Assembly (NCBI GenBank): GCA_002729765.1
Contig: PBYV01000038.1
Location: 1-63,365 of the forward strand
Origin: Acidimicrobiaceae bacterium
GTDB lineage: Bacteria; Actinomycetota; Acidimicrobiia; Acidimicrobiales; MedAcidi-G1
Direction: 5' to 3'
Length of the DNA: 63,365 nucleotides
Made by a program: the position numbers and the translations under genes. Of the stretch, positions 9,557-18,428 are shown one piece after another (the first letter of the stretch is position 1; each line of letters starts with the position of its first letter). Under the pieces are notes generated by a model. That model made no database searches, was not told the DNA's origin, and worked only from the letters and a program-made list of their open reading frames with translations.

Positions 9557-10882
9557 GTGACCGAAGACCTTTTTACACACGTAGCAAAAGAGCGTCTAAA
9601 AAATAGAGGACCTTTAGCAGACCGTTTAAGGCCATTACGGATAGATGATGTAGTCGGCCAGGAGCATCTGATTGGCAAAGACCAACCCCTCCGTCAACTG
9701 ATCGAAACAGACAAGCTTTCTTCTTTAATACTTTGGGGACCTCCAGGGACTGGCAAAACAACAATCGCGAGAGTTATAGCACGAGTTACGCAACAAGACT
9801 TTCATGAGATGTCAGCTGTTTCTGCAAGCGTAAAAGATGTGAGAGAACTAGTAGCGGCTGCAGAAACACGTTTAGGTGAAGCAGAAGTAGGAACAATACT
9901 TTTCTTAGATGAAGTGCATCGTTTTAACAAATCTCAACAGGACGCTTTGTTGCCTTCAGTTGAATCTGGCCTGATCGTGTTAATAGGTGCCACAACTGAG
10001 AACCCGTATTTTGAAGTGAATGCACCTTTGCTTTCACGGTCAACATTATTTCGCCTTGAACCTTTAGATAGAGATTCGATCGTAGAACTGCTAACTAAAG
10101 GTGCAGAAGAAGAAGGAGTGAAAGCCGATTCAGAAGCTTTGGATTTATTAGCAGATCGATCCGCAGGGGACGGTAGACAAGCTTTAACCAGTCTTGAAGT
10201 TGCTTCTGCGATAGCAGTTGGGCGAGGTGAAAGAAAAATAACATTAAAAGACGTTGAAGCGTCTTTGGGGGCTAAAGCTATCCGTTACGGCAGAGATGAT
10301 CATTACGACATAATTAGCGCGTTTATAAAAAGCATCCGAGGGTCTGATACCGACTCAGGTCTCTACTGGTTGGCCCGCATGTTGAAAGCAGGTGAAGATC
10401 CAAGATTCGTAGCTCGTCGCTTAGTCATTCTCGCGAGTGAGGATATTGGTATGGCAGACCCAACTAGTCTGCTCATAGCAGATGCTGCAGCACGTGCAGT
10501 AGAGTTCGTAGGTCTCCCTGAAGCTCAACTCAATTTAGCTCAAGCTGTAGTCCACTTAGCTACAGCTCCGAAATCTAACCGGGTAACACTTGCCTTGACT
10601 TCAGCTATGCAAGATGTTTCTTCACCAGGCGAAGGGCGTGTTCCCCCACATTTGAGAGATGCGCATTACAGTGGGGCATCAAGCATCGGACATGGAGAAG
10701 GTTATGAGTACCCACATAATGATCCAAGAGGTTGGGTTGAACAAAAATATAGACCCGAAGAGGTTGAATCGAATATCTACTACAAACCTTCACCACATGG
10801 ATTTGAAGAGCAGGTATTGGAAAGAATGACTGAACTAAAAGAAACTCGAAATGAAGAAGTTGTTCCAGAGGAGCAAAACTAA
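9557..10882 (+). CDS. rarA: Replication-associated recombination protein A (RarA/MgsA), AAA+ ATPase
   Basis: RarA is a clamp-loader-like AAA+ ATPase that acts at stalled replication forks. The 441 residues begin with a RuvB-like N-terminus (RPLRIDDVVGQEHLIG) and contain Walker A (WGPPGTGKTT), Walker B (ILFLDEVHRF), sensor 1 (IGATTENPYFEVN) and the C-terminal tetramerisation region (YKPSPHGFEEQVLERM). It is normal length. The GTG start gives a short tail before the conserved domain; a -10-like TAGGTT 7 nt upstream hints at a leaderless message. The stop overlaps the next small gene by 1 nt. In Actinobacteria this gene commonly sits just upstream of alaS, as here. Confidence 0.94.
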   Translation: MTEDLFTHVAKERLKNRGPLADRLRPLRIDDVVGQEHLIGKDQPLRQLIETDKLSSLILWGPPGTGKTTIARVIARVTQQDFHEMSAVSASVKDVRELVAAAETRLGEAEVGTILFLDEVHRFNKSQQDALLPSVESGLIVLIGATTENPYFEVNAPLLSRSTLFRLEPLDRDSIVELLTKGAEEEGVKADSEALDLLADRSAGDGRQALTSLEVASAIAVGRGERKITLKDVEASLGAKAIRYGRDDHYDIISAFIKSIRGSDTDSGLYWLARMLKAGEDPRFVARRLVILASEDIGMADPTSLLIADAAARAVEFVGLPEAQLNLAQAVVHLATAPKSNRVTLALTSAMQDVSSPGEGRVPPHLRDAHYSGASSIGHGEGYEYPHNDPRGWVEQKYRPEEVESNIYYKPSPHGFEEQVLERMTELKETRNEEVVPEEQN

Positions 10883-11190
10883 TGCGGCGACGTTTATTTT
10901 GGTTGCTTTTGGGTTGGTCTGTAGGCGTTCTTGCTTCAAATTGGATGGAAAATCGTTTTCGTCGAACTGTAAATAAATATGTACGAAACACTATTTCCAA
11001 ACTTGGATTCCTACCAGATGAAATATTCAATAAAAGAACTGAAGTGTTCGAAAGGTTCCGGAAAAGGTTCATTGGCCAAGAGTCAGATTTCATTACAAAA
11101 AGCAGGAAAAATTTTGCCTCGTCTATTAATGGACAGGAGAGCTATTTAAGACGACAACACAGACCAGTAAGACCCCAAAGGCATAATTGA
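10882..11190 (+). CDS. Small basic membrane-anchored protein of unknown function
   Basis: The 102-residue product begins with an uncleaved-looking membrane segment (RRRLFWLLLGWSVGVLAS) and continues as a strongly basic cytosolic tail rich in Arg, Lys and Asn. I do not recognise a catalytic motif. Many actinobacteria carry one or two small membrane proteins (DUF948 and DUF6167 families) between rarA and alaS; this one resembles the second in size, place and N-terminus, but the family match is inference. Its ATG overlaps the rarA stop (TAATG), so it is probably translated with rarA. Confidence 0.7.
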   Translation: MRRRLFWLLLGWSVGVLASNWMENRFRRTVNKYVRNTISKLGFLPDEIFNKRTEVFERFRKRFIGQESDFITKSRKNFASSINGQESYLRRQHRPVRPQRHN

Positions 11191-11225
11191 GCTTAGACCT
11201 ACCTATTTGCCTCACTTCATAGCGC

Positions 11226-11231
11226 TAGGCT
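11226..11231 (+). promoter_or_regulatory. -10-like element of a probable leaderless alaS transcript
   Basis: TAGGCT is 7 nt before the alaS ATG, and the intervening bases (TGTTTTT) contain no ribosome site. No good -35 is visible. It is one of several similarly placed hexamers in the window. Confidence 0.35.
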
Positions 11232-11238
11232 TGTTTTT

Positions 11239-13818
11239 ATGGGAAAGTTGCCGGCAACAGCAAAAGCAATTCGTAACGAATTCACGGATTTCTTTTCTAC
11301 GCGTGACCACGAAACGGTTTCATCAGGAAGCCTGATACCCCACGACCAGACACTTCTGTTCACTGTGGCTGGGATGGTTCAGTTCAAACCCTATTTAATT
11401 GGTGAACAGCCAGCCCCATGGCCGCGAGCTGTGACTGTGCAAAAGTGTGTCAGAGCTGGTGGAAAACACAACGATCTTGATGAAGTCGGAAGAACGAGCC
11501 GTCATTTAACTTTTTTCGAAATGATGGGAAATTTCAGTTTCGGAGACTATTTCAAATCCGAGGCATGTTCTTTCGCATGGGAATTTGTAACAAAAAATCT
11601 TGGTTTGGATGCTGAAAGACTCTGGGTAACAGTTCACGAAAGTGATGATGAAGCTGAGGAGATTTGGATAAACGAAGTAGGTGTTTCCCCTGACAAGATT
11701 CAACGTTTAGGAGAAGACAACTATTGGCGGATGGCTGAAACCGGTCCATGCGGACCTTGTTCAGAAATTTTCTGGGACAAAGGATCAGAATTCGGCGCTG
11801 ATGGAGGACCAGCACACGGAGGGGAAGAGAGGTTTGTTGAAATATGGAACCTTGTATTTATGCAATTCGAACAACACCCAGATGGTTCCACGACACCACT
11901 GCCTTCTCCGGCTATAGATACAGGTCTGGGTCTAGAAAGAATTCTGACAGTAATGCAAGGAGTCGACTCTGTTTGGGAAACGGACGAAATTTCAAAAATC
12001 ATTGAAAAAATCGGTCAACTGGCAGGGGTCTCATATGGAGAGGAAGAAAGGTCCGATATCTCAATGAGAATTATTGCCGACCATGCTCGTTCTTCCACAT
12101 TTTTGATAAGTGATGGAGTTTTCCCAAGCAACGAAGATAGAGGCTACGTGCTTAGACGAATTATTCGTCGATCTGTAAGACACGCATGGCTACTAGGACT
12201 TGAAGACTCCGTGATGCCGTTACTTGCAGAATCAGTTGTGACAATTATGGGATCTGATTATCCCGAGCTTAAACAAAACATCGAGTTTATTCAGGAAGTT
12301 CTGAGCAGAGAAGAAGACAGATTCCGCGAAACTTTAAAATCTGGATTACTGATTCTCGATGAAGCAATATCTGACCTTGGGAAAAATAAAACACTCAGTG
12401 GTGAAGTTTCTTTCAAATTGCACGACACGTATGGATTCCCTCTCGAATTAACTGAGGAAATTTGTGCAGAAAGATCTATTGAGGTCGACATTGAAGGATT
12501 TAAAGAATCAATGGCAAGTCAGCAAGATAGAGCTCGTTCAGCGCGTAAAGATGCAATAAGCATCGATGAGACAGGCGAGTTAAGAAAAGTTCTTGATGAA
12601 AAAGGTCCAACTAATTTTGTCGGCTATGAGAAAACTAGTGTTGATTCAACTGTCATATATTTTGATGACAATCTGATAGCACTTGACGTGACACCTTTTT
12701 ACGCGGAGTCTGGCGGTCAGATAGGTGACACAGGAAGAATTTCCACGGCAACTGCCAAAATTGAAATTGTTGACACGACTCTCGCCTTAGATGCAATACA
12801 TGTGCATCAATATGAATTGTTAGAAGGGCATTTAGAACTAGGTCAGCAGGCAAATGCTGAAGTTGACAGTGATAGAAGATCGCGAATTCGACGCAACCAT
12901 ACGGCTACACACTTGATCCATTGGGCTTTAAGAGAGGTTTTGGGAGAACACGTAAAACAACAAGGTTCATATGTGGGTTCAGACCGGTTACGTTTCGATT
13001 TCAGCCATTTCGAAGCGGTTACTGGTGAGCAAATGTCTTCAGTGGAGGACCTTGTTAATTCTGAAATACTAAACAATTCTGAATGTCTACATGAGGAAAT
13101 GACACGTGAGGAAGCTGAAGAAAAAGGTGCGATAGCTTTTTTTGGTGACAAGTACGGAGAGACCGTCCGAGTTTTACAGGCAGGACCAAATTCTCTTGAG
13201 TTTTGCGGAGGAACGCATGTTTCGGCATTGGGTGACATCGGATTAGTAAAAATTGTTTCTGAAGGTTCCATAGGCTCGAACATTCGACGATTAGAGGCAG
13301 TTACCGGCGCATCCACTGTTGAAAATTTGAGAGAAGCTGAGAGTTTTCTTTCAAGTGCAGCGGACCTTGTAGGGGTGCCACGTGAAGATTTATTAGACGG
13401 AATCCAAAGAAAAATGGATGAGCTTAAATCGCTGAAAAACGAAGTTCAAAATTTGAAACGTAAAGAAGCATTAGGGATGGTTCAAGAGCTTGCAGAAAAT
13501 GTAGAAGATGGAATAGTTGTTTCAATCATAGAAAGTATAGATAAGGAAAGTTTGAGGGAACTAGCAGTTGCCGTAAGAGGTCAAGAAGAAGTTAAAGCTG
13601 TGATATTAGGAACTGCACCACCCGATGGAGGTGCTGCTCTAATAGCTGCCGTCGAGATCGACAGTGGTTTAAATGCGGGAACTATTTTAGCTGAGGCGGC
13701 TAAAACAATAGGTGGTGGAGGAAGGCCAAATGCTGAACTCACAATAGTTGGTGGTAAGAGTCCAGAAAATCTTGAAGAAGCATTAGAGCAAGCTAGAGCA
13801 GTTGCCCAAGCTGGTTGA
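11239..13818 (+). CDS. alaS: Alanine-tRNA ligase
   Basis: This enzyme charges tRNA-Ala and clears mischarged Ser/Gly-tRNA. The 859 residues have the full bacterial order: a catalytic domain with FTVAGMVQFKPYL, the TFFEMMGNFSFGDYF motif 2 region and GLGLERI motif 3; an editing domain with the zinc motif HTATHLIH and later FCGGTHV; and a C-terminal domain with a coiled segment (about 720-745) and the GGGGRPN glycine motif. Nothing essential is missing. The ATG has no ribosome site but follows a -10-like TAGGCT by 7 nt. It is followed 4 nt later by ruvX, a standard actinobacterial order. Confidence 0.96.
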   Translation: MGKLPATAKAIRNEFTDFFSTRDHETVSSGSLIPHDQTLLFTVAGMVQFKPYLIGEQPAPWPRAVTVQKCVRAGGKHNDLDEVGRTSRHLTFFEMMGNFSFGDYFKSEACSFAWEFVTKNLGLDAERLWVTVHESDDEAEEIWINEVGVSPDKIQRLGEDNYWRMAETGPCGPCSEIFWDKGSEFGADGGPAHGGEERFVEIWNLVFMQFEQHPDGSTTPLPSPAIDTGLGLERILTVMQGVDSVWETDEISKIIEKIGQLAGVSYGEEERSDISMRIIADHARSSTFLISDGVFPSNEDRGYVLRRIIRRSVRHAWLLGLEDSVMPLLAESVVTIMGSDYPELKQNIEFIQEVLSREEDRFRETLKSGLLILDEAISDLGKNKTLSGEVSFKLHDTYGFPLELTEEICAERSIEVDIEGFKESMASQQDRARSARKDAISIDETGELRKVLDEKGPTNFVGYEKTSVDSTVIYFDDNLIALDVTPFYAESGGQIGDTGRISTATAKIEIVDTTLALDAIHVHQYELLEGHLELGQQANAEVDSDRRSRIRRNHTATHLIHWALREVLGEHVKQQGSYVGSDRLRFDFSHFEAVTGEQMSSVEDLVNSEILNNSECLHEEMTREEAEEKGAIAFFGDKYGETVRVLQAGPNSLEFCGGTHVSALGDIGLVKIVSEGSIGSNIRRLEAVTGASTVENLREAESFLSSAADLVGVPREDLLDGIQRKMDELKSLKNEVQNLKRKEALGMVQELAENVEDGIVVSIIESIDKESLRELAVAVRGQEEVKAVILGTAPPDGGAALIAAVEIDSGLNAGTILAEAAKTIGGGGRPNAELTIVGGKSPENLEEALEQARAVAQAG

Positions 13819-13822
13819 TTAG

Positions 13823-14236
13823 GTGAGAGCTTTAGGGATAGACCTGGGGGGCAAAAGGATCGGGGTCGCTGTAAGCGATAATGATGGGAAAGTGGCGACT
13901 CCTCTACAAGTCTTAACACGTTCAAAAAACACCAAAGAGGATCACAAAAAAATTAGTGACTTGGTGTCCGAATGGGAAGCAGAGTGTGTTGTGGTCGGAA
14001 TGCCTTATTCACTAAATGGAGACAAAGGCCCAGCTGCCAAAGCGGTTGAGGAAGAAGTCGAAGAATTGGCTTCTGTCGTATCCGTTCCGGTGGATATACA
14101 TGATGAACGTTTAACAACAGTAATAGCAGCCCAAGAGTTGTCTTTGCAGGGCCTAGACAACAAGAGACAACGTGAAGTGATTGACCAGGTTGCAGCATCA
14201 GTGATTCTGCAATCATGGTTAGACAAACGAACTTGA
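13823..14236 (+). CDS. ruvX: Putative pre-16S rRNA nuclease YqgF/RuvX
   Basis: This RNase H-fold protein is implicated in maturation of the 16S rRNA 5' end. The 137-residue product has the family features: an N-terminal strand with catalytic Asp in RALGIDLGGKRIGVAVSD, the middle GMPYSLNGDKGPAA, and the C-terminal DERLTT segment with a second acidic site. The length is normal. The GTG start is 4 nt after the alaS stop, and mltG follows 10 nt on, so alaS-ruvX-mltG probably form one unit. The older Holliday-junction resolvase label for this family is less well supported. Confidence 0.92.
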   Translation: MRALGIDLGGKRIGVAVSDNDGKVATPLQVLTRSKNTKEDHKKISDLVSEWEAECVVVGMPYSLNGDKGPAAKAVEEEVEELASVVSVPVDIHDERLTTVIAAQELSLQGLDNKRQREVIDQVAASVILQSWLDKRT

Positions 14237-14246
14237 ACGGAGACGG

Positions 14247-15485
14247 GTGACAGAGGAAACACCAATCGAAGAGCCTTATGAAAAAAGTTCTCTTCATGAA
14301 GAAGACAGCAACTTCGAAGAGTTCTATCTAAGCGATGATGATTATGAAATAAGACCAGATGTTCGATGGGTTCGCTATAGACCTCCTATGGGACCCATAG
14401 TTCGCTGGGGGTTAGTAGCGCTGGTTGTACTCGTGGTTTCAATCAGTGGATGGACAAGGCTTGAAAATTGGATAGATGACCAGGTCGAACCCAATCCAAC
14501 ACCAGGAGTGGAAATTGAATTTTCGATAGAAGACGGTTGGACCACGAATGATGTAATAGCAACTTTAGGTGATTTGGAAATAATTGACAGTCCGACGATG
14601 TTTAGACAGTGGATGAGATGTCCTTCTGTACTTAAAAGATTTTTGAACTGCAATCCAGGTGAGGATTATTCCTTTCAAGCAGGAAGATACTTACTGAGAG
14701 AGCATTCCAGTTTCCAAGACACAGTGGCAGAACTTCGGAAAGGTCCGATACCAGAAGAAGTTATACGGGTAACAGTTCCTGAGGGGTTGACTTTAGAGCA
14801 GATAACTAAGCGTTTGTTAGGAGCATTGCCTGCTTTTAATGAAGAAGAGCTCCGGATTTCACTTTTGGATGATCGCCTAAAATGGGAGCACTACCCGTCG
14901 AATCTTTCATTTCTTCTAGCAGAAGGTTTATTATTCCCGGACACATATCAATTAGATGAAGCGACACTGTCAGATGAAATGAGTCTTCTGTTGCGGATGC
15001 ATCAACAATTTTTGAAAGTGATTGAAGAGGAAGAAATAGAGAAAAAAACACGAAACCTTGGTATCACTCCATATGAAGCTCTAATAATTGCATCATTGAT
15101 TGAAGAAGAAGCGCAACTAGCTGAAGAGAGACCAATGATAGCGAGAGTCATTTATAACCGACTACGAAGAGGGTGGAGGTTGGGTATTGATGCAACATCT
15201 CGTTATGCGGTCGGTAAAACTGCCGGACAGGAACTCAGTGTTGAAGATTTGGAATATGATTCCCCATGGAACACACGCGTATCGTTAGGGCTTCCACCGA
15301 CAGCTATTTCAGCACCTGGTAGAGCTTCAATCCAAGCAGCTCTTAACCCAGTTAAAGGTGACTGGCTTTATTACGTCAGAACTGATCAAAATGGGGTTGT
15401 AGGTGCTCACACATTTGCTACAACTTCGGACGACTTTGAAAAAGCACGGAAAATATGCGTAAATAAAGATCTCGGGTGCGGTTAG
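14247..15485 (+). CDS. mltG: Endolytic murein transglycosylase MltG (YceG family)
   Basis: MltG cuts nascent peptidoglycan glycan strands in the membrane and is thought to set strand length. The 412-residue product has an acidic cytosolic N-terminus (about 50 residues), one membrane helix (about 50-68, RWGLVALVVLVVSIS), an extracellular region with TVPEGLTLEQI (LysM-like), and the catalytic domain with ASLIEEEAQLAEERP, in which the conserved Glu lies, followed by ARVIYNRLRRGWRL and the SPWNTR segment. The GTG start follows GGAGACGG, a fair ribosome site. It sits between ruvX and aroE, as in many actinobacteria. Confidence 0.92.
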   Translation: MTEETPIEEPYEKSSLHEEDSNFEEFYLSDDDYEIRPDVRWVRYRPPMGPIVRWGLVALVVLVVSISGWTRLENWIDDQVEPNPTPGVEIEFSIEDGWTTNDVIATLGDLEIIDSPTMFRQWMRCPSVLKRFLNCNPGEDYSFQAGRYLLREHSSFQDTVAELRKGPIPEEVIRVTVPEGLTLEQITKRLLGALPAFNEEELRISLLDDRLKWEHYPSNLSFLLAEGLLFPDTYQLDEATLSDEMSLLLRMHQQFLKVIEEEEIEKKTRNLGITPYEALIIASLIEEEAQLAEERPMIARVIYNRLRRGWRLGIDATSRYAVGKTAGQELSVEDLEYDSPWNTRVSLGLPPTAISAPGRASIQAALNPVKGDWLYYVRTDQNGVVGAHTFATTSDDFEKARKICVNKDLGCG

Positions 15486-15491
15486 ATCTGC

Positions 15492-15497
15492 GATAAT
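15492..15497 (+). promoter_or_regulatory. -10-like element of a probable leaderless aroE transcript
   Basis: GATAAT ends 6 nt before the aroE ATG in the 18-nt gap after mltG. It matches TATAAT at five of six bases. There is no ribosome site between it and the ATG. Any -35 would lie inside mltG and none is convincing. Confidence 0.35.
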
Positions 15498-15503
15498 TTC
15501 ATT

Positions 15504-16352
15504 ATGAGGATTAGCGGGTCAACAACATTGGTAGGAGTGATTGGAAATCCAGTAAAACATTCTCTATCTCCTGTAATACTCAATGCTGCTTTTAGAGAAG
15601 CAAAAATGAATTGGGTGTATACAGCTTTTGAGACGCCCGAAGAAAAACTTGCGGATGCCATCAGTGGGATTAGAGCCTTGGGTATAGCCGGCCTTTCTGT
15701 AACCATGCCACACAAGGCAAGTGTCTGTCCCCTCCTCGACGAAATTAGCGATAGTGCAAAAACGTTGCAGGCAGTCAACTGCATCGTTAATGATGCAGGA
15801 AACTTAAAAGGACATAACACGGATGGAGACGGGTTTTTAGATGCAGTGAAACATGATGCAGGAATGGATATCGCTGGTAAAAAAGTTTTAGTAATTGGAT
15901 CAGGAGGTTCAGCAAGATCAATAATTCATTCACTTGGCAAAGCAGGAGTAAGAGAAATAGCTGTCATGAATAGAACAAAAAAGAAAGCTTTCGATGCATT
16001 AGAACTAGCCGGTCCGGTTGGTAGATATGTAGAAGAAAACGAAATTTCTGAAGTGGTTTCTGAAGCTGATCTGGTTATTAATGCCACACCAATAGGGATG
16101 TCTGACACTGGGAACACTACAAATTTTCCGATAGAACCAAATTTATTTACCAAAGGCCAACTAGCTGTAGATCTGATTTACCACCCCATATCAACTCCGT
16201 GGATGAAAGCACTTAGAGACCGAGAAGTAGAAGCCCATGGCGGTCTGTCAATGTTGATTTTTCAAGCTGCTAGGGCATTCAAACTCTGGACCGGCAAGGA
16301 AGCCCCTGTGGATGCTATGAGAAAAGCAGCTTTAGATGAAATCGAAAAATAA
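15504..16352 (+). CDS. aroE: Shikimate dehydrogenase
   Basis: This enzyme reduces 3-dehydroshikimate to shikimate with NADPH in the chorismate pathway. The 282 residues show the substrate motif GNPVKHSLSPVI, the catalytic Lys in SVTMPHKASV, the Asn/Asp pair in NCIV...GHNTDGDGF, and the nucleotide-binding VLVIGSGGSARSI followed by MNRTKKKA, whose basic residues suit NADPH. The length is typical. It starts a set of aromatic genes (aroE, aroK, aroB, aroQ). Chorismate synthase (aroC), often found between aroE and aroK in Actinobacteria, is not here: the 64-nt gap is noncoding. Confidence 0.95.
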   Translation: MRISGSTTLVGVIGNPVKHSLSPVILNAAFREAKMNWVYTAFETPEEKLADAISGIRALGIAGLSVTMPHKASVCPLLDEISDSAKTLQAVNCIVNDAGNLKGHNTDGDGFLDAVKHDAGMDIAGKKVLVIGSGGSARSIIHSLGKAGVREIAVMNRTKKKAFDALELAGPVGRYVEENEISEVVSEADLVINATPIGMSDTGNTTNFPIEPNLFTKGQLAVDLIYHPISTPWMKALRDREVEAHGGLSMLIFQAARAFKLWTGKEAPVDAMRKAALDEIEK

Positions 16353-16404
16353 GCATAATAAGAAACATTTGACTAATCGTTTCAGTTGAGCGTCACTAAA
16401 TAGG

Positions 16405-16410
16405 TAATCT
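16405..16410 (+). promoter_or_regulatory. -10-like element of a probable leaderless aroK transcript
   Basis: TAATCT ends 6 nt before the aroK ATG. The 6 nt between (AAAGAG) resemble a ribosome site but abut the ATG too closely to act as one. A TTGACT at 16369-16374 is too far away (30 bp) to be its -35. Confidence 0.35.
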
Positions 16411-16416
16411 AAAGAG

Positions 16417-16962
16417 ATGCCTAAAGAAAAATTACGTCACGTTACTTTGGTGGGTCACATGGGTTCAGGTAAATCCACGATCGGGTCATTACTAGGAAAG
16501 TTAATGAATTATGATCACGCCGACCTTGATGTAGTAATAGCAAATCAAGCAGGGCGAAGTATAGGTGTAATTTTTGCTGAAAAAGGGGAAAAGATTTTTC
16601 GAGATCTTGAGGAACAGGCTCTCGAATCTAAACTTTCGACTCCAGATCCTTTGGTCATCTCAACAGGTGGAGGGATTGTAGAAAGGTCTTCAAATCGAAG
16701 ATTATTGCAGGAAAAGTCTTTTGTTATTTGGCTTCATACTGATATAAAAACTTTGGTCAAACGCGTAAGCAGACGTTCCACAAGACCGCTTTTAAAAGGA
16801 AAAGACCCTTTAGAAGTGCTTACGAAACTAGACAACGAAAGAGCAGACCTTTATGCAGAAATAGCGGACTTAACTATAGATACCAACAACATGAAAGCTT
16901 CAAATGTTTCTGAGTTGTTGTTCGATAGTTTAAAGTCGCGTTTAGGTGTAGAAAATGAATGA
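16417..16962 (+). CDS. aroK: Shikimate kinase
   Basis: Shikimate kinase phosphorylates shikimate at the 3-hydroxyl using ATP. The 181-residue product has the P-loop GHMGSGKSTIG near the N-terminus, the substrate-binding DLDVVIANQAGRSI segment, STGGGIVE, and the lid-region arginines in RSTRPLL. Length and order fit the family. The ATG lies 6 nt after a -10-like hexamer, suggesting that aroK-aroB are transcribed from here. Its stop overlaps the aroB start by 8 nt. Confidence 0.94.
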   Translation: MPKEKLRHVTLVGHMGSGKSTIGSLLGKLMNYDHADLDVVIANQAGRSIGVIFAEKGEKIFRDLEEQALESKLSTPDPLVISTGGGIVERSSNRRLLQEKSFVIWLHTDIKTLVKRVSRRSTRPLLKGKDPLEVLTKLDNERADLYAEIADLTIDTNNMKASNVSELLFDSLKSRLGVENE

Positions 16963-17959
16963 AGTCAAAGTAGAGCTACCTAGTGGTATTGAGTATCCGG
17001 TCATTATTGGTAATGGCGCAATGGATAGATTGCCAAGTCTGATTCCTTCTGGAGCTCATCGCGCTGCAATTGTCACACAGGCAAAAATTGGAATAACTGT
17101 AGAACCTGAAATCGAACATAAAGTCTTTGAAATTGGTGACGGAGAAGAAGCCAAATCTTTAACAACAGTTGGAGAACTTTGTAGCGCTTTTGCTTCTTGG
17201 GGTTTAACAAGAGCTGATGTAATCATAGGAGTAGGAGGAGGTGTGGTTACCGATGTGGCAGGATTTGCAGCTGCCACATATCACAGAGGGGTCGCTGTTA
17301 TTCACGTAGCTACAACTCTTTTAGCTCAGATCGATGCCGCCGTAGGTGGTAAAACAGGAGTCAATCTTCCAGAAGGAAAAAATTTAATGGGTTCCTTTTG
17401 GCAGCCGTCAGGAGTCATATGTGACCTTGACACTTTAGACACTCTCCCTGAACGCGAATTACGTTCAGGTCTGGGAGAGTTAGCTAAATACCATTTCCTG
17501 ACTGGTGATCCGCTTATCCAAATGGAACTTGAAGACAGAATTTCAAGGGCAGTTGAGATAAAAGCTGAGATCGTCGTACAAGATGAAAAAGAGCAAGGTA
17601 AAAGAGCCTTGCTCAACTATGGCCACACCTTAGGTCACGCCATTGAAAATATTGGCAATTATGAGATTAAACACGGAGAAGCAGTAGCCATAGGACTGAT
17701 TTATGCCGCTGAACTTGCTCACACCCTGGACCGAATAGACCATGAAAGAGTTTTGGAGCATCGTCACATAGTGGAAAGCTATGGTCTCCCTAGTGTTTTA
17801 CCTGCAACAATGGGTAGTGAGGATTTATTATTTGCAATGACGCGGGATAAAAAAGCAGTGGACGGCTTTACCTTCGTTCTAGATGGTCCAAATGGTTTAG
17901 AAGTAGTAAAAGGTATAGAAGAGAGTCTCATAAAAGAAACTCTTAATAAAGTTCGATGA
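16955..17959 (+). CDS. aroB: 3-Dehydroquinate synthase
   Basis: This NAD- and divalent-metal-dependent enzyme cyclises DAHP to 3-dehydroquinate, the second step of the shikimate pathway. The 334 residues contain the NAD-binding IGVGGGVVTDVAGFAAATYHRG, the metal-binding region NYGHTLGHAIE and KHGEAVAIG, and the catalytic-site KTGVNLPEGKNLMGSF. It is slightly short against typical 345-360-residue proteins but has all core motifs. It overlaps aroK by 8 nt and precedes aroQ, which acts next on its product. Confidence 0.95.
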   Translation: MNEVKVELPSGIEYPVIIGNGAMDRLPSLIPSGAHRAAIVTQAKIGITVEPEIEHKVFEIGDGEEAKSLTTVGELCSAFASWGLTRADVIIGVGGGVVTDVAGFAAATYHRGVAVIHVATTLLAQIDAAVGGKTGVNLPEGKNLMGSFWQPSGVICDLDTLDTLPERELRSGLGELAKYHFLTGDPLIQMELEDRISRAVEIKAEIVVQDEKEQGKRALLNYGHTLGHAIENIGNYEIKHGEAVAIGLIYAAELAHTLDRIDHERVLEHRHIVESYGLPSVLPATMGSEDLLFAMTRDKKAVDGFTFVLDGPNGLEVVKGIEESLIKETLNKVR

Positions 17960-17984
17960 TTTTGAAAAAGGAGTGGAGGAAAAT

Positions 17985-18428
17985 ATGAGCGAACCAATTT
18001 TATTGCTTCTATCTGGGCCAAATTTAAATCTTCTGGGAGAAAGAGAACCTGAAACGTACGGGAGCGAAACTTTAGAGGAGCATGTTGAAGCAGCTAAAAA
18101 CAAAGCAGCTGAAATAGGATTTTCGCTCGAACATTTTCAATCAAACCATGAAGGTGAACTTGTCGACTCGATCCACGCTGCCCGAAATAGATGTTCAGGA
18201 ATAATTATAAATCCTGGAGCTTTCACCCATTATGCATGGTCTATACATGATGCTTTAGCCAGTTTTGATGGCCCCATCATCGAGCTACATATTTCTAACC
18301 CAGCATCAAGAGAGCCATGGCGACACACCTCTGTTGTGGCACCAGTAAGCTCAGGTACTATCGCTGGGTTTGGGGCAAAGGGATATCAAATGGCAATTGA
18401 TGCCATGGCGGGCATGATTAAAGAATGA
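17985..18428 (+). CDS. aroQ: 3-Dehydroquinate dehydratase, type II
   Basis: This enzyme dehydrates 3-dehydroquinate to 3-dehydroshikimate. The 147-residue product is the small dodecameric type II form: SGPNLNLLGEREPETYG holds the catalytic Tyr, followed by FQSNHEGELVD, INPGAFTHYAWSIHDAL and ELHISNPASREPWRHTS with the catalytic His. I chose ATG 17985 because GGAGG (17975-17979) is 5 nt upstream; the in-frame GTG at 17973 lies against that same ribosome site and would add only four residues. Its stop overlaps the next gene by 4 nt. Confidence 0.95.
   Translation: MSEPILLLLSGPNLNLLGEREPETYGSETLEEHVEAAKNKAAEIGFSLEHFQSNHEGELVDSIHAARNRCSGIIINPGAFTHYAWSIHDALASFDGPIIELHISNPASREPWRHTSVVAPVSSGTIAGFGAKGYQMAIDAMAGMIKE

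Noticed and set aside
16353-16416. aroC remnant between aroE and aroK
   Set aside because: The 64-nt gap contains no readable chorismate synthase fragment; the gene must be elsewhere.
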